A model generated the notes under the pieces. The model had not been told where the DNA came from. It ran no database searches and was given only the letters and a program-made list of their open reading frames with translations. 64,000 nucleotides of DNA, from assembly GCA_026075535.2 (NCBI GenBank), contig AP026538.1, positions 11,222,001-11,286,000 on the forward strand. The letters are read 5' to 3'. This stretch comes from Tricholoma matsutake. Taxonomy: Eukaryota; Basidiomycota; Agaricomycetes; Agaricales; Tricholomataceae. A program made the translations under genes and the position numbers. Shown here piece after piece: positions 22,291-33,466 of this stretch. How positions within the stretch are numbered: position 1 is the stretch's first letter; every line of letters starts with the position of its first letter.

Positions 22291-23200
22291 ATGACCAGTG
22301 AACACATTGACCATTTCAGACAGTCGCGGCCTCACACTCTCCCCAAGGGAGATGGAGCACCAGCAACAAGAAGAAATGAGGACAATCCCTTTGGGTCGAA
22401 CTCTACTTTCATGGCTGTCAGACCCAAATGACAGATGGGACCTGAACAACAGCAAAGAGGAGGAGAACAGGACCAAGAATTCAGAAGAGACCTTGTGGCA
22501 AGAATTGACCAGATCATCCATGACTTCAGAGACAAAAAAGTTGCCAAAATTGAGACTCTTTATCAAATCCTGCGAGTCGCCCAAGAAGCAGATGTCAATG
22601 AACAAGTCAGACAAGCAGCCATCAATGACTATGCTACACAGGTTGACCTCATTGATGCACAGCAGTGAAGTGCCAAGCAACAAGGTGAACATGCAGCTCA
22701 ACTGGCTGGAATCAGCGATGAGAGAGTTGCCACAAGAGAACCAATCAGAGGTGGACCCTTACAAAGGGAGACCCAACAAGAGGAATCAGATGATGATGAT
22801 GTTGGGAGATTCTTGCGCAACCTACGAAGGAAACTCATGAAGAAACGTAGACATCATAGTCCAACCGACTCTTCTGACTCAGATGGAGATTCAACCACAG
22901 TGAAGGGAGAAGGGGAGTCAAATAAGAAGAAGCATCTATACCAGTCACAACTCCCATGGTACATGGTTGAAACTAATGCACAGAACCACAAGATTGACGA
23001 GAGCCGAAAGAAGACAAGAGAAATCCTCAGGATTCTCCAACGAGACATTACCTTTGCAGAACGAGATGTACAACGCTCAACTACTGCGCCCCAAGGATTC
23101 CCTGACTCAGAGTGGCGACACATCTTCTGTGGTGAAGCAGTCAATCTTGACGTTGTCCTTAGCAATCTCCACCACGTTGCCCCTCCTAAGGAGAATGTTG
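22291..23200 (+). pseudogene. DIRS gag-like ORF, 5' portion
   Basis: ATG at 22291 opens MTSEHIDHFRQSRPHTLPKG. The frame continues to the transposon junction with only two TGA codons (22429 and 22666), both at likely Arg positions. Features are a helical segment (FRRDLVARIDQIIHDFRDKK), a Ser/Asp-rich part (HHSPTDSSDSDGDS) and FPDSEWRHIFCGEAVNLDVV, a pattern common in ORF1 of mushroom tyrosine-recombinase elements. After 23200 the frame runs on into the inserted transposon for about 30 codons, which are not part of the protein. The true continuation is at 36823. Confidence 0.8.
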
Positions 23201-23227
23201 CATCAGGAAAAACCTCATTTACAAATG
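23201..23227. repeat. Left terminal inverted repeat of the Plavaka element
   Basis: CATCAGGAAAAACCTCA, then TTTACAAATG. The first 17 bases are identical to the inverse of the right end. Confidence 0.88.
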
Positions 23228-25157
23228 GACATCCATTAGTAGAAACTTGTTTTACTTTACCTACAATTTGTTGTATAAATAGGATTTTTGGCAATTACTG
23301 AAATTCCCTGCATTAGTAAATTTTAAACTGGTCCTTCACAGAGTAATGTCTAAAGCAGGGTTCTTTAGTGCAAATTTTTGGGAAATTTGCACCTTCAAAG
23401 TCAATATTTATCAGATTTCTAGGCTTTTCAGACAGGTTCAATTATGGCAAAAAAAAAAATTGTGCCAACTAAAGACAATAAATAATGTAATGAGCAAGTA
23501 ACAAGTTATGAGGTTTAACGAGACAAGACAGACACCATCAGTAAATAGGGTATGAGGTGGCCAGAAGGGATTAAAAGGACAGTAACAGGTATATGGGATG
23601 GGTATGTGGAATCTGATCATACAAAGCTGCTGAGATCTATAAGCTCAAGAGCGTCTTCACTTCCCTCAGTAGTCACTTTCTTGCTAAAGGAGCTCTTCAG
23701 TAAACCGTGACAAGGCAAAGGCTAGTGAGGACAGACTTGCATCACACGCAGGTAGAGCTCTGACATGATTGCATGGTATGCTTTTACATTCTGGGCCTTG
23801 ATTCCCTCGAGATCCCTGCAAAGTGCCTTGTAGATCATAGCAAAAACATTGCCCTCAAACATGGCAGCAACTTTTGATCCAGTTTTCCATTTGTACAGAG
23901 CAGCATATATCTATAAACAAAGGTCAAGGCATTGAAGAAAGGGGTTACCATGTAGGAACGAGACATACCCTGGTTCCTGCAAGTGCAACTATTCTCAATG
24001 GTAGCTCTGGTTCATCGTGGCCATCTAAGCTTGAAACACAGTCTGAAAGGATCAAATAACCAGGTGCTCATGGGGTGTTGAAAAAGCTCAACCTTAGCAC
24101 ATCAGAAATTACTGAGATAAGAAAAGGTTTGTCCACCTTATATTTCCATTGCTGTGGTGAAATATATTAGACAAAGCAACATAAATTAGAAGATCATACC
24201 TCTTTTTTTGTCTTTGGGTCAATTGTCCAAGATCCAGGGAATATGTACACCTTGCAATCATAAAGTGCCTCAACACATTCTATGCACCTCGAACCTACAC
24301 CCAGCTCATACGCCGCTATTTCTACTGAGGCATTTGTCTTGACAGGGCCTCAAATAACAGGGAGACGATCAGTAACCTATGAGATATGTCAGTAATTATA
24401 TGATTAATTATCAACCACATACCAGTTTACCAAGAGTGTCACAGAATTGCGTATCAATTTTGAGATGGTTGTAGATATCCCCAGCAGGAGGAATAATTGA
24501 TCTAACTTTGCAGGCTGCCTGCAATAAAAGTACACGATAATAGTTGACTTTCTTGTCTGCATCAATAAATACATCATCAAGGAGAGTTTGCCTAGTGAGC
24601 TGAGTGATCGCGCCTCAGACAATTTGTCCAATAAAACAATGTTGTTCTGTGAGTAGAAGACCTTTACCCATGGGAGGGAGAACTAAGGTGGTGTGCATGG
24701 GCCATTCCAAGTTGGTAGTCGCAGCTGTTGAGTTCTTCTCCTTCTTGAACTTCAGCAGGACACTTTGCTGGACGCTTGGTTTCTATGTAGTAAAAATGGT
24801 TGTCAGTGATGAATAATTCTTGACTAAAAGCAAACACACTTCAGCAAGGAACACCTTACCATGTTGAGTCATATTCTAAAAGGAATGAAATTTGCAGTTA
24901 ACTACTATGGTGCTGAAATGTGTCCACATACCGCTGATACAGAGTGCCGATGTCTGACCTTTGGATCAGTATCAGGTTCATCACTTTCCTCATCTAATTT
25001 AGGCTTCACAATGTCCTGATCTGAGTCAGTTGTAGGTGGAACTGAGTAATGACTTGACATTGAAGAGCGATGGCTAGAATGTTCAGTGACAAGGAGCATG
25101 TTGACATCACTCTTGGATGAAGCTACCCCTTCCTTAGTGTTGTCAAAATCAAGATCA

Positions 25158-25423
25158 TGCTAAAGTCTGAGGTTGCCTTTAGTGCAGTTTAACCTAGCAA
25201 CTGTGAAGGGAGACTCAGATAGACTGAACAGCTGGAGTCCAGAGTGAGCAACTGAAGAGTGCAAAACTCCAGACTCTGCAGTCTACATACTGTGAAACAA
25301 ACAGTGATAAACATAAGGTGGAAAACTACTCTAAGTGCCCATGAGTGTAACTGCAAGTGATAGGACATGGAATAGAAATAGGATGGAAGTAAAATAGAGA
25401 GATGGTGAATCATACATTTAACA
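25158..25423 (-). repeat. 3' LTR of the copia element
   Basis: 266 bp. It is nearly identical to the right LTR apart from a 55-bp extra stretch in the latter. Confidence 0.95.
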
Positions 25424-25460
25424 CCCCCCCTTGATAAAGCAACTCTCAAAATCGCTGAAA

Positions 25461-28247
25461 TCACACCTTTAAACCAAGAAGAGTCCAGAATTTTTCCACC
25501 ATTACACAAGGTAGTGCCTTGGTAAGAATGTTGGCAAGTTGGTCAGTGGTGGGGATATAGACAGGGGAAATGGTGCCAGCTTCAACTTCATTGCATAGCC
25601 AGTAGTACTTGAGATCAAGGTGCTTCATTTGTCCATGGTGCTCTGGGTTTTTGTAAACAGTGAGAGCAGACTGGTTATCAATGAAGAGAGTGGACGAACA
25701 ATCAACAGGATATCCAAATTCCTGTAAAATGCTGCAAGTCCACTTGATTTCCTTTCCAGCCTCTACTGCAGCAACAAACTCAGCCTCTGTGGTGGAAAGC
25801 ATCACAAAAGGTTGTAACCAACTCTGCCAGTCAACTGCACCTCCACTGACACAAGTCAAATAGCCACCAGTTGAGCGACCATTATCCTTGTTACCACCAT
25901 GGTCAGCATCAGTGTAAGTTGTGAATAACTCACTACCATCCTCATCAGGTCCATAGACTAGTTTGTAGTCCATAGTACCCTTGAGATAGCAAAGTAGATG
26001 CTTGACTGCAAGCCAATGACGAGGACCAGGGTTGTGGTTGAAACGACCAAGTACACCAACTGTATAAGCAATGTCCAGACAGGTGGTGGTGGCAAGGTAC
26101 ATCAAAGACCCAACAGCAACCAAATAAGGAACATTGCGCATTTCTGCAACATCTTCCTCTGTTTTGGGGCACATGTCAGAAGTCAATGAAAGGGAGGGAT
26201 CCATGGGAGTCAAGACAGGTTTGCAATCTGACATACCAAAACATTCAAGCACATCAACAATGTACTGATGTTGGGAGAGGGAGATGGTGTGATTTGTGAG
26301 GTCATGAGTAATGTGGATGCCAAGTAGGAATTGAGTAGGACCAAGATCATGAAGTTTGAAATGGGATTTGAGATCTTCAACTACCTTGTCAATGGCAGAA
26401 GTAGAAGTCCCAGCAAGAGTAATGTCATCGATAAAGATTGGAACAATTACCCTGACTTCACCTCATGTGTAAATATAAACAGCATGGTCCGCTTCACAGC
26501 GTGTAAATCCCATAGCTGTCAATACCTCATGGAGGTGAGCATTCCAGTTGCAAGCAGATGGTTTCAACCCATAGAGAGGTTTACACAGCAGACAAACTGT
26601 GTTTGGGTTACCTTGATGGAAACCCTCGGGTTGGCGCATGTAGATGACTTCCTCAAGTTCTTTCCCAAGTAAGAAAGCATGGGAGATGTCAAGAGAGTAA
26701 AGGTGGAGGTCTTTCCTTGCAGCCAATGCAAGAATTAGCCAAAGTGAAGCAGGACGATAAACTGGGGAGAACGTAGCGTCTTCTGCATATTCAAAACCAG
26801 GGCATTGGGTGAAACCCTTAGCCACAACCCGACCTTTGTAATGCTCAATGGAGCCATCAGCATTATGCTTGATGTTAAAAACCCATTTGCATCCAACTAC
26901 CTTTGCACCAGGAGGTAACTCCATATAATCCCAAGTCCCATTCTCAAAATGATTGTTCATCTCTGCATTTGCTGCCTCCTGCCATTTTCATGCATCTGAG
27001 CACTTCATAGCCTCCTTGAATGACTGTGGGTCTGCATAACAAGTAGATAATGCAAGATCAATACTAGAATCTGAACCATCACCAACAACTGGACCAGACT
27101 CATCATCAGATGAAGGTTGATCGAATTGTGGAGCTGGGATTGGAGCAAGGGGCTCATTCCAAGCCTGTGGTGGCAATCCAGCATTCTTGCATGAATTAGC
27201 AGCTCGACGCTCTAAAAGTGGAGGAAGTGATGGAGGAGGAGATGAAATTGGGGTCTGAGGTGGAGATACAGCAGGTGTCTGAGTAGGAGGAGTGGGAGTG
27301 TGAGGGGTAGTATTAGCAGAAGGAGAAGAAGCAGGAGGAGTAGGAACAGGATCATCATCAAGATTAGTTACACCAGAAGGAAGAATTGCCTGTACAGGTT
27401 CAGGATCAATGTCACTAAGATCAGGAACCATCAAAGGTGTAAGATACTTGGACATGATGAGAGGGGAAGAGGGATCAACAGGTGGCTCGTTCCAAGTGTG
27501 TTTGAGACCAGGAAAATAGTGCTCATCAAATTCAGTGCGTTCACAGATCACAGTATGCTTGGTCACAGGATTGTAGAATTTCCAGGCTTTGTAACCCTCA
27601 GGGTAGCCAATGAAAGCACACTTCTCCATGTGAGAGCCAATCCCAGTATGCTTATCCTTCTGGATGTGAACATATGCAGCACAACCCCAAACTTGGAGAT
27701 TTGAGACATCTGGTTTACATTTATGCCAGAGTTCAAAGGGGGTTTTCTCTGAGAGGGAATGAGTGGGACACTTGTTCTGGACTGTGATGTATGCATTGAC
27801 AGTCTCACCCAAGAAAGAAGGAGGTAAACCAGCTTCATAAAGCATGTTCCTCAATACTGCAGTTCACTCATTCAGCAATGCCATTCTGTTGAGGTCGATT
27901 GCAAACAGTATGCAAATGTTCAATCCCACACTGATCCATGAATGCAAGGAATTCATTAGACATGTACTTGCCTCCCTTGTCATCAATCATAGCCTTGATT
28001 TTGCGATTCCAGTGATTCTCAGCTTTCGCTTTGAATAACTTGAATGCATTAAATGCCTGATCTTTGGTACGAAGGAAGTATTTGGAGCAGAAACGAGTAT
28101 TGGCATCAATGAAAGTGATCCAGTAATGATACCCAGAGTGAGTACGTGACCATGCAAATTGGAGTGGATGAGATCAAGGGGATTGGCAGCATGACTAGAG
28201 GAAGTGGGGAATGGATGTGCATTCATCTTGCCAGCTAAACAAGGTTA
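25461..28247 (-). pseudogene. Copia pol (integrase, RT, RNase H), protease missing
   Basis: The reading begins LAGKMNAHPFPTSSSHAANP, the end of the GAG-pre-integrase domain. The integrase core has WITFIDANTRF (Asp), MIDDKGGKYMSNEF (Asp) and RPQQNGIAE (Glu). RT follows from about 26960 (NGTWDYMELPPGAKVVGCKW) with SLDISHAFLLGKELEE and the active site IFIDDITL near 26430. RNase H has TYTDADHGGNKDNGRST and MLSTTEAEFVAA, ending LPCVMVEKFWTLLGLKV at 25461. Two TGA stops (near 27870 and 26463) replace Arg. The DTG protease and most of the pre-integrase region are absent, so the copy could not process itself. Confidence 0.88.
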
Positions 28248-29139
28248 TGGGTTGAGAGGAACGATAACTTGCATTCCCAGCAAACTCAGCCACTGAAGCG
28301 GCAGTAGCAACAGCTGCGCTTTCAGGAGAGGAGGGTGATGTGGAGGATGTGGTTGTAGAGGTGTTAGCAATGCGAGACTGCTTGGGTTTATGTGCCTCCG
28401 TCTTTGCAGCAAGGAATTTCCTGCACTGAGGTAGGGTATGACCTTTAAATCCGCAAAAGTTGCAGAGTAAACCAATAACTGAAGAGGTGGCTAGAGCAGT
28501 ACCAGATGTGGAGTCACTGGAGAACCCAGAATGACATTCACGGTTTAATTGCTCATTCCTGAACGCTTCATGAATAGTAGAGCGATCAAGATTGTCGATG
28601 AGCATGAGGGAAGAGATGAATGAGGAATATTCATTGGGAAGGGCACAGATGAGAGCCATGGAGTGGAGTTCATTGTCAAGGTCATCGAGGGTGAAGCCAG
28701 AGGGATGGAGATCCTTGATAGCACGGACCTTCTCAGAAACACAAGCTATGAGACCTTCCAGGCCCTCACTCTCTTGTTTCCTAACAGAGAATAAGTCATC
28801 ATAGGTATTGAAGCACATACCAGGCTTCTTTGATTGATTCCCTCTCTCCAACAGCTCCCACATCTTCTTTGGATCATCAAAAACCCCACCCAGGTGATGC
28901 TTCTGGTCATCCTCAACATGCAAATAAATGTCCCCAGCCCCCTTATCCACTAGTTGAAACCACAAACGATGTGCCTCTGCATCCCCAGGGCTAGGCTCCT
29001 GTATATCACCAGTCACAACCCTCCACCACCCCTGTTTACGTCCCCAGGCAGCCATCTGATCCTTCCAGGAGGCATAATTGTGATTGTTGAGCTTTGGGAA
29101 ATTAGGTGATGAGTTGGACATGTTTGCAGAACGATGCAC
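28248..29139 (-). CDS. Copia gag
   Basis: An uninterrupted frame, MHRSANMSNSSPNFPKLNNH or from the inner Met (MSNSSPNFPKL). It shows the UBN2-type capsid pattern: YASWKDQMAAWGRKQGWW, then DQKHHLGGVFDDPKKMWELL and later LPNEYSSFISSLML. The zinc knuckle is CNFCGFKGHTLPQC. A Ser/Thr-rich tail reaches FAGNASYRSS, where intact relatives go on into the protease; here the sequence jumps to the pre-integrase tail. The frame runs to 28195 but the last residues are a shifted reading of that next domain. Confidence 0.85.
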
Positions 29140-29593
29140 TGAGAAGCGAGCGTGGGCGCGATTGGGGTAAGCATAGGTGCATTTGAGGGAATGGAAGGTG
29201 CCGAATCTGCCTGTTGAATCCGTTCGACGATAGCATTTGAATTGGGCGTGTGCGAGACGATTTGAGCGAAGGGTGTAATTTGAGTGTTTGGTGTTTCAGA
29301 TTTGTGATGAGCGCTGAGCAGGGAACTGTAGGCATGTTCGACTATCGGTGTTAACGGGAGGTGGGGGGTATGTCCCCAAGTGTCCTAGAAAAAGGACTAA
29401 GCGATCTGACCAGTGGGCAATGAGGAACATTGAATTTGGTGGGAAAAGCATGATAACTCCAACAAGGGCTTGTTGACCAACAACCAAGGCACACAGAATG
29501 GAAATTGTAGGTGCTGGGGGGTTATTGAGGTCAGGGAATTCACTGAGAGTGGTTTCAGAGTGATTGGAGTTGATGTGAAGTCACTAGGGTGCA

Positions 29594-29605
29594 GGGCCCA
29601 TAACC
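29594..29605 (-). other. Primer-binding site of the copia element (half tRNA-iMet type)
   Basis: GGGCCCATAACC (plus strand) directly abuts the 5' LTR at 29606. It equals the anticodon stem-loop sequence of eukaryotic initiator tRNA-Met, so the element's RNA carries the complement. Priming from a cleaved initiator tRNA is known for Drosophila copia and yeast Ty5. Confidence 0.75.
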
Positions 29606-29926
29606 TGCTAAAGTCTGAGGTTGCCTTTAGTGCAGTTTAACCTAGCAACTGTGAAGGGAGACTCAGATAGACTGAACAGCTGGAGTCCAGAGTGAGCAAC
29701 TATATATTATATGAGACAATAAGGAGTACAGTACCTGGAGTCCAGAGTGAGCAACTGAAGAGTGCAAAACTCCGGACTCTGCAGTCTACATACTGTGAAA
29801 CAAACAGTGATAAACACAAGGTGGAAAACTACTCTAAGTGCCCATGAGTGTAACTGCAAGTGATAGGACATGGAATAGAAGTAGGATAGAAGTAAAATAG
29901 AGAGATGGTGAATCATACATTTAACA
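29606..29926 (-). repeat. 5' LTR of the copia element
   Basis: 321 bp. It is longer than its partner by a 33-bp AT-rich filler (29700-29732) plus a second copy of the 22-bp flank that starts CTGGAGTCCAGAGTG, a small post-insertion tandem duplication. Confidence 0.93.
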
Positions 29927-31142
29927 GATCAAGATTGTCAAAGAGACCCTGAGCAGAAGAACATTGTTTGTGTTCGAGGATGGCAGGTTGCTAGAGAGAT
30001 GAGCCTTAAGTAATCAATGATTGAAATATAGACAAGTCAACTCACCTCATCACCTAGCATCTTTTGTAAAGTCTTGCTATCAACATGCATAAGGTCGTCC
30101 TCATCCAATTCAAAAGACTGCAAATCCTCAGTTTCACTTTCGACAGCAGAGTCCGATTCCTCATTGGATGCTACCTTGTTGTTGACTTCTAAACTGCCAG
30201 TGTGAGAAGGGGCCTGGCAGTGCTGAGATCATGTCAACTTCAACATATTGATACCAGAAAATCTTCATCTTTGTAGTCCCTAGGCTGACATGAGGTTTGG
30301 AGTGGACTAGAACATGGTAAGGTTAGTTGAAGCTTGACAGCTTATGGAATGTGAAGATACATACCTCTGGGTGCAAGCACAACCTCTTGATCCTCAGATC
30401 CACTGTCACCATCAATTTGAGCAGCTGGGATGCATTGAACGTTGCTTGTTAACTTGCCAGTACTAGGCACTGAAACATCACATCATTAGTCAGATCAATG
30501 ATTGAATATACATGGATACACATGGATACACAACTCACTTTTCAACTTTAATTTCATCTTCTCCTTAGACTTTACGACCTTGAGCTCACTCAGTGCTTCT
30601 TTTACATCCTCTTCTTGGGATATGGTCTGCTTTGCTACACCTGTGGAAGATCATTATCTCAGATATTCGAAGATTGGGTGACTTCTTCACCTTTTGTTTT
30701 CTTTGACTTTTGGCGCTCCTTTGTCGACTCCTCAATAGGTGATGCAGCCCTCTTGTTTGATGCTGGGTTCCATACTGCTTATGGTCAGCAACAACCCCTT
30801 GTGATAGATCATAGGTCACCCTACCTGCATTGCTTAATGCCTTGGTTTTGGCATTATGTGTAAACTTTGCACTCCCCCCCATATTCCTATCAGAGTCCTA
30901 GGAGTCCGAGTTTTCCAATAAGAGTCCGATCGGAATCCAATAGGAGTCCTACTAGTCCGACAATAGTCCTAGGAGTCCAATAGGAATCCGATCGGAATGT
31001 ATCTTGATGACCATGTACTTTTATTTCCAAGAAATTCCTAGTAAATTCTGAGTAAAGTCCTATGCAATTCCAACAGGTAGTAGTCGGAATACCACACCAT
31101 TTTGGAAGACTTAACTTGATGAAAGTGCTTACAAAATAATTG

Positions 31143-31227
31143 GGCAGAGCAGGAATTGAACTCTAGACCTTGGGATATAAGTGACATGACTACCAAACAA
31201 GTGCTCAACCAGTTGAGCCACAGGAGC
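31143..31227 (-). repeat. tRNA-like sequence (SINE-type)
   Basis: On the minus strand: A box TGGCTCAACTGGTTGAGC and B box GAGTTCAATTC at tRNA spacing. The acceptor ends do not pair, so it is not a functional tRNA. Confidence 0.5.
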
Positions 31228-31622
31228 ATTAATAAATAAGTAATATAAAGTCCATTTAAAGCACTTAGGATTAGTTCACTTATTTTTAACCTCTCTCACA
31301 AGAGCTCGAAAAAAAACTGTTGAGCCCTCGCATCTTCGCGAGGGAGTAGATAACTAATATAGATTTTTAAAAAATTCCCCATGCAAATGCGAGGGGGAGA
31401 ATTGATTATACTATTTAATTATACTATTTTAAATTCTACAAAAAAAACCCACCCCCCCATTTCACAGGGGGGAGGGGGTGGTGGTGCGTCTCTCATCAGC
31501 CCTGTCCTGTTATTTCCCCTCCCTCTCATCTCCGTCATGTCTTGCCTCCCTCACCTTGCCTCCCCCGTGGCTTCCCTCCCCTCCCTCGTCTCCCCTCCCT
31601 CATTGTTCCACCCACCGTCCAC

Positions 31623-32052
31623 CCCACGAGCAGTTGCTCACGAGGCTGGTGGTGGGTGGTGCGTCGTATGTTGGTGGGGGTGTTTGTCCATCGTCCCCTC
31701 CCTCCCTCCCCCTCCCCTTAAACACCCTACAAGCAGATGCTCGTAGGCGTGCATGGGGCAGGTGTCACCATCGTCTCCCCTTCTGGTCATCGTCTCCCTT
31801 TCCCCTTGTCGTTTTGTCACCCTTGTCATTCATTCCCCTCATCGTCTGCACCCATGAACCACCCTATGGGCAGCTGCTCGTAGGCATGTCATTTGGTGCC
31901 GTCATTGTCCCTCCATGCCATTCCCATGTTCTCGCACCCCATATACGCTCCATGAGCAGTCGCTCATGGCAGTGATGGGGGGTGCTGGATGTCATTGGTG
32001 TCGTGGGGGGTCCATGCACTCATGATCCACCCTACGAGCAGCAGCTCATAGG
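31623..32052. repeat. Palindromic repeat block, copy B (five units)
   Basis: Variants of CC(A/T)ACGAGCAGNNGCTCGTAGG begin near 31623, 31726, 31862, 31950 and 32031, each about 20 bp and separated by 80-140 bp of pyrimidine-rich DNA. Sequence differences usually keep both arms complementary. Confidence 0.7.
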
Positions 32053-32629
32053 CATGGGGTGGGTGCATTGTCAGTTTGTCAGTGACGTGGCTCGAGGGGA
32101 GGGGTCAGGTGGTGCTTACCGGGCGGGTATTCCCCTTCTGGGGTCTCCTGGTGTTGCTCCCCATGCTCCTGACCATGATCGATACCCTCACATCCCATTT
32201 TGATGGGGAGGAGGGGGGTTGCCAGGGGCATCGTTGGGTGTGGGTTTGGCTCGCATCAGTCCATCGTTACTCATGTAGATTAGAACCTAGAAACAAAACA
32301 AATGAATTAGTTAGTTTACAAAAGTAAAAAATGAATGAAAAAAAAAACTTACTATGGCCCAAACAATGATTGCGTTGTTTGGGCATCGTTCGGCATCGAA
32401 ACCAGTCGTTTCCGGTCTTGGGGGCTTGTCTAGAGATGGGGGGTGAAGTGGTAGTGGTGGGAGTTGCTGGGTTGAGGTGGTTGAGGTGGGGGGATGGAGG
32501 TGGCATGCTTGTCGTCATTGGTGGTGGTGGTGGGAGTTGTGATGAGCTGGCAGGTGTGATGACGCGGCTATGTGCTTTGTCATCACACCCGCGGGAAGGT
32601 ATGTAGTGTAGTATGATCACTTACCTGTA

Positions 32630-32712
32630 ATGACTGTTTAGCCTAATGGTATTGTTGTCAGTTTATGCTTACATAATCTTCTGTAGTCAAGTGTTCAATT
32701 CTCGTGTGTGCA
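32630..32712 (+). repeat. tRNA-like sequence (SINE-type)
   Basis: A box-like TTAGCCTAATGGTA and B box-like GTGTTCAATTCTC lie about 50 bp apart. The sequence resembles that at 19548-19630 (TAGYCTAATGG, GTTCAAT). No full cloverleaf. Confidence 0.45.
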
Positions 32713-33192
32713 TTTAATTTTTCATACTATATTACTAAGCAAGGCTGCTTTCATTCCTATCGGAATCCTATGTTGTCTGATGTCTTAGCATAACTTCGGA
32801 CTAGTCCTATGTGATTTATATGATCGGAAATTCCTAGGAAATTCTGATAGTCCGATCGGACTCTGAGCGGACTACATCGGACTGGACTAGGACTAAATGT
32901 GCCATTTCATGTCAATTTGGCTCATGAAAATGACATCGGAATATGGTTGGATTCCGATCGGAGTCCGATCAGAATCATCGGAATCATTGGATTCCTATAG
33001 GAATATGGGGGGGAGTGTAAAGACCTCCATTATGTGGCCCTTGGTTCATCTTGTGAATAGTGTGGTATTCAGTGGTGGCATTGACTTACCAAGCGTAGAC
33101 TCTATCAACTTCTTGTTGGCCTCATCTTGCTGTAACTGGTTGTGCACCCTTGTAGCGGCTGCTTGCTTTGCTTTGTTGGTCTTGTCTGACAT

Positions 33193-33466
33193 TATGTGCA
33201 ATTAGAAACTGATGTGAAGGACAATAGAACTTCAAGTGAATGATGGGTAGTTGGAAATGGTAGATATGTTTAAAGGAAAGACTTTCGAGAAAGAGGGAAT
33301 ATGTTATGTTGTGGGGAAGGAAGGGAAAATTTTTCTGTGAGTGTGTGTTTGTTCAATGTTCAACTTTGCACAAGCTGACATTGCCCCAGTTGCTTACGAT
33401 AGCCAGTATTTCTAAATATCAAGTTCGATCAACTTAGCAATATTGTTTTGATCTCAGACCCCAACC
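33193..33466. promoter_or_regulatory. Shared gap between the two divergent Plavaka genes
   Basis: 274 bp between the ATG of the DUF6532-type gene (minus) and the ATG of the transposase (plus). It must hold both promoters. No clear TATA box; a pyrimidine-poor AT-rich stretch lies before each start. The call rests on position alone. Confidence 0.4.

Larger units (their letters stand above)
25158..29926 (-). mobile_element. Ty1/copia retrotransposon (full length, minus strand)
   Basis: 4,769 bp with LTRs at 25158-25423 and 29606-29926 and the perfect target duplication GATCA (25153-25157 and 29927-29931). LTR ends are TGTTAAATG and AGTCTTTAGCA-type on the minus strand. The order gag, integrase, RT, RNase H is copia-type. 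The protease is missing. A G-run (25424-25430) next to the 3' LTR is the polypurine tract. It is inserted in the DUF6532-type gene. Confidence 0.95.
30865..33022. mobile_element. TIR element of unknown superfamily in intron 1 of the DUF6532-type gene
   Basis: The ends are inverted: CTTTGCACTCCCCCCC then CATATTCCTAT on the left, and ATAGGAATATGGGGGG then GAGTGTAAAG on the right. Subterminal clusters of GAGTCCTA, GATCGGAATCC and GGACTAG words occur at both sides, as expected for transposase binding sites. GTGTAAA occurs at 30858-30864 and 33015-33021 and could be the target duplication, in which case the right end is 33014. No transposase is encoded. It contains two tRNA-like sequences and the palindrome block B. 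Confidence 0.7.
23722..33192 (-). pseudogene. DUF6532-type gene carried by the Plavaka element, multi-exon, broken
   Basis: Exon 1 runs 33192-33090 (MSDKTNKAKQAAATRVHNQL) and ends at a GTAAG donor. Later exons are readable at about 30781-30698 (NPASNKRAASPIEESTKE), 30641-30540 (ISQEEDVKEALSELKVVK), 30470-30364, 30190-30045 (an acidic part, ESETEDLQSFELDEDDLM) and 25150-24930. From about 24790 to 23722 comes the DUF6532-like region: LLDDVFIDADKKVNYYRVLL, YELGVGSRCIECVEALYDC, ALYKWKTGSKVAAMFEGN and NVKAYHAIMSELYLRV. Introns are short with GT-AG ends. A copia element splits an exon at 25157/29927 and a TIR element sits in intron 1. TGA stops replace Arg codons. The domain's function is unknown; the divergent pairing suggests an accessory role in transposition or regulation. 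Confidence 0.7.

Noticed and set aside
31143..32712. Functional tRNA genes
   Set aside because: Box A and box B are present, but acceptor or anticodon stems do not form.
30858..33021. GTGTAAA as certain target duplication of the TIR element
   Set aside because: The same bases overlap the inverted ends, so the boundary cannot be decided from one copy.
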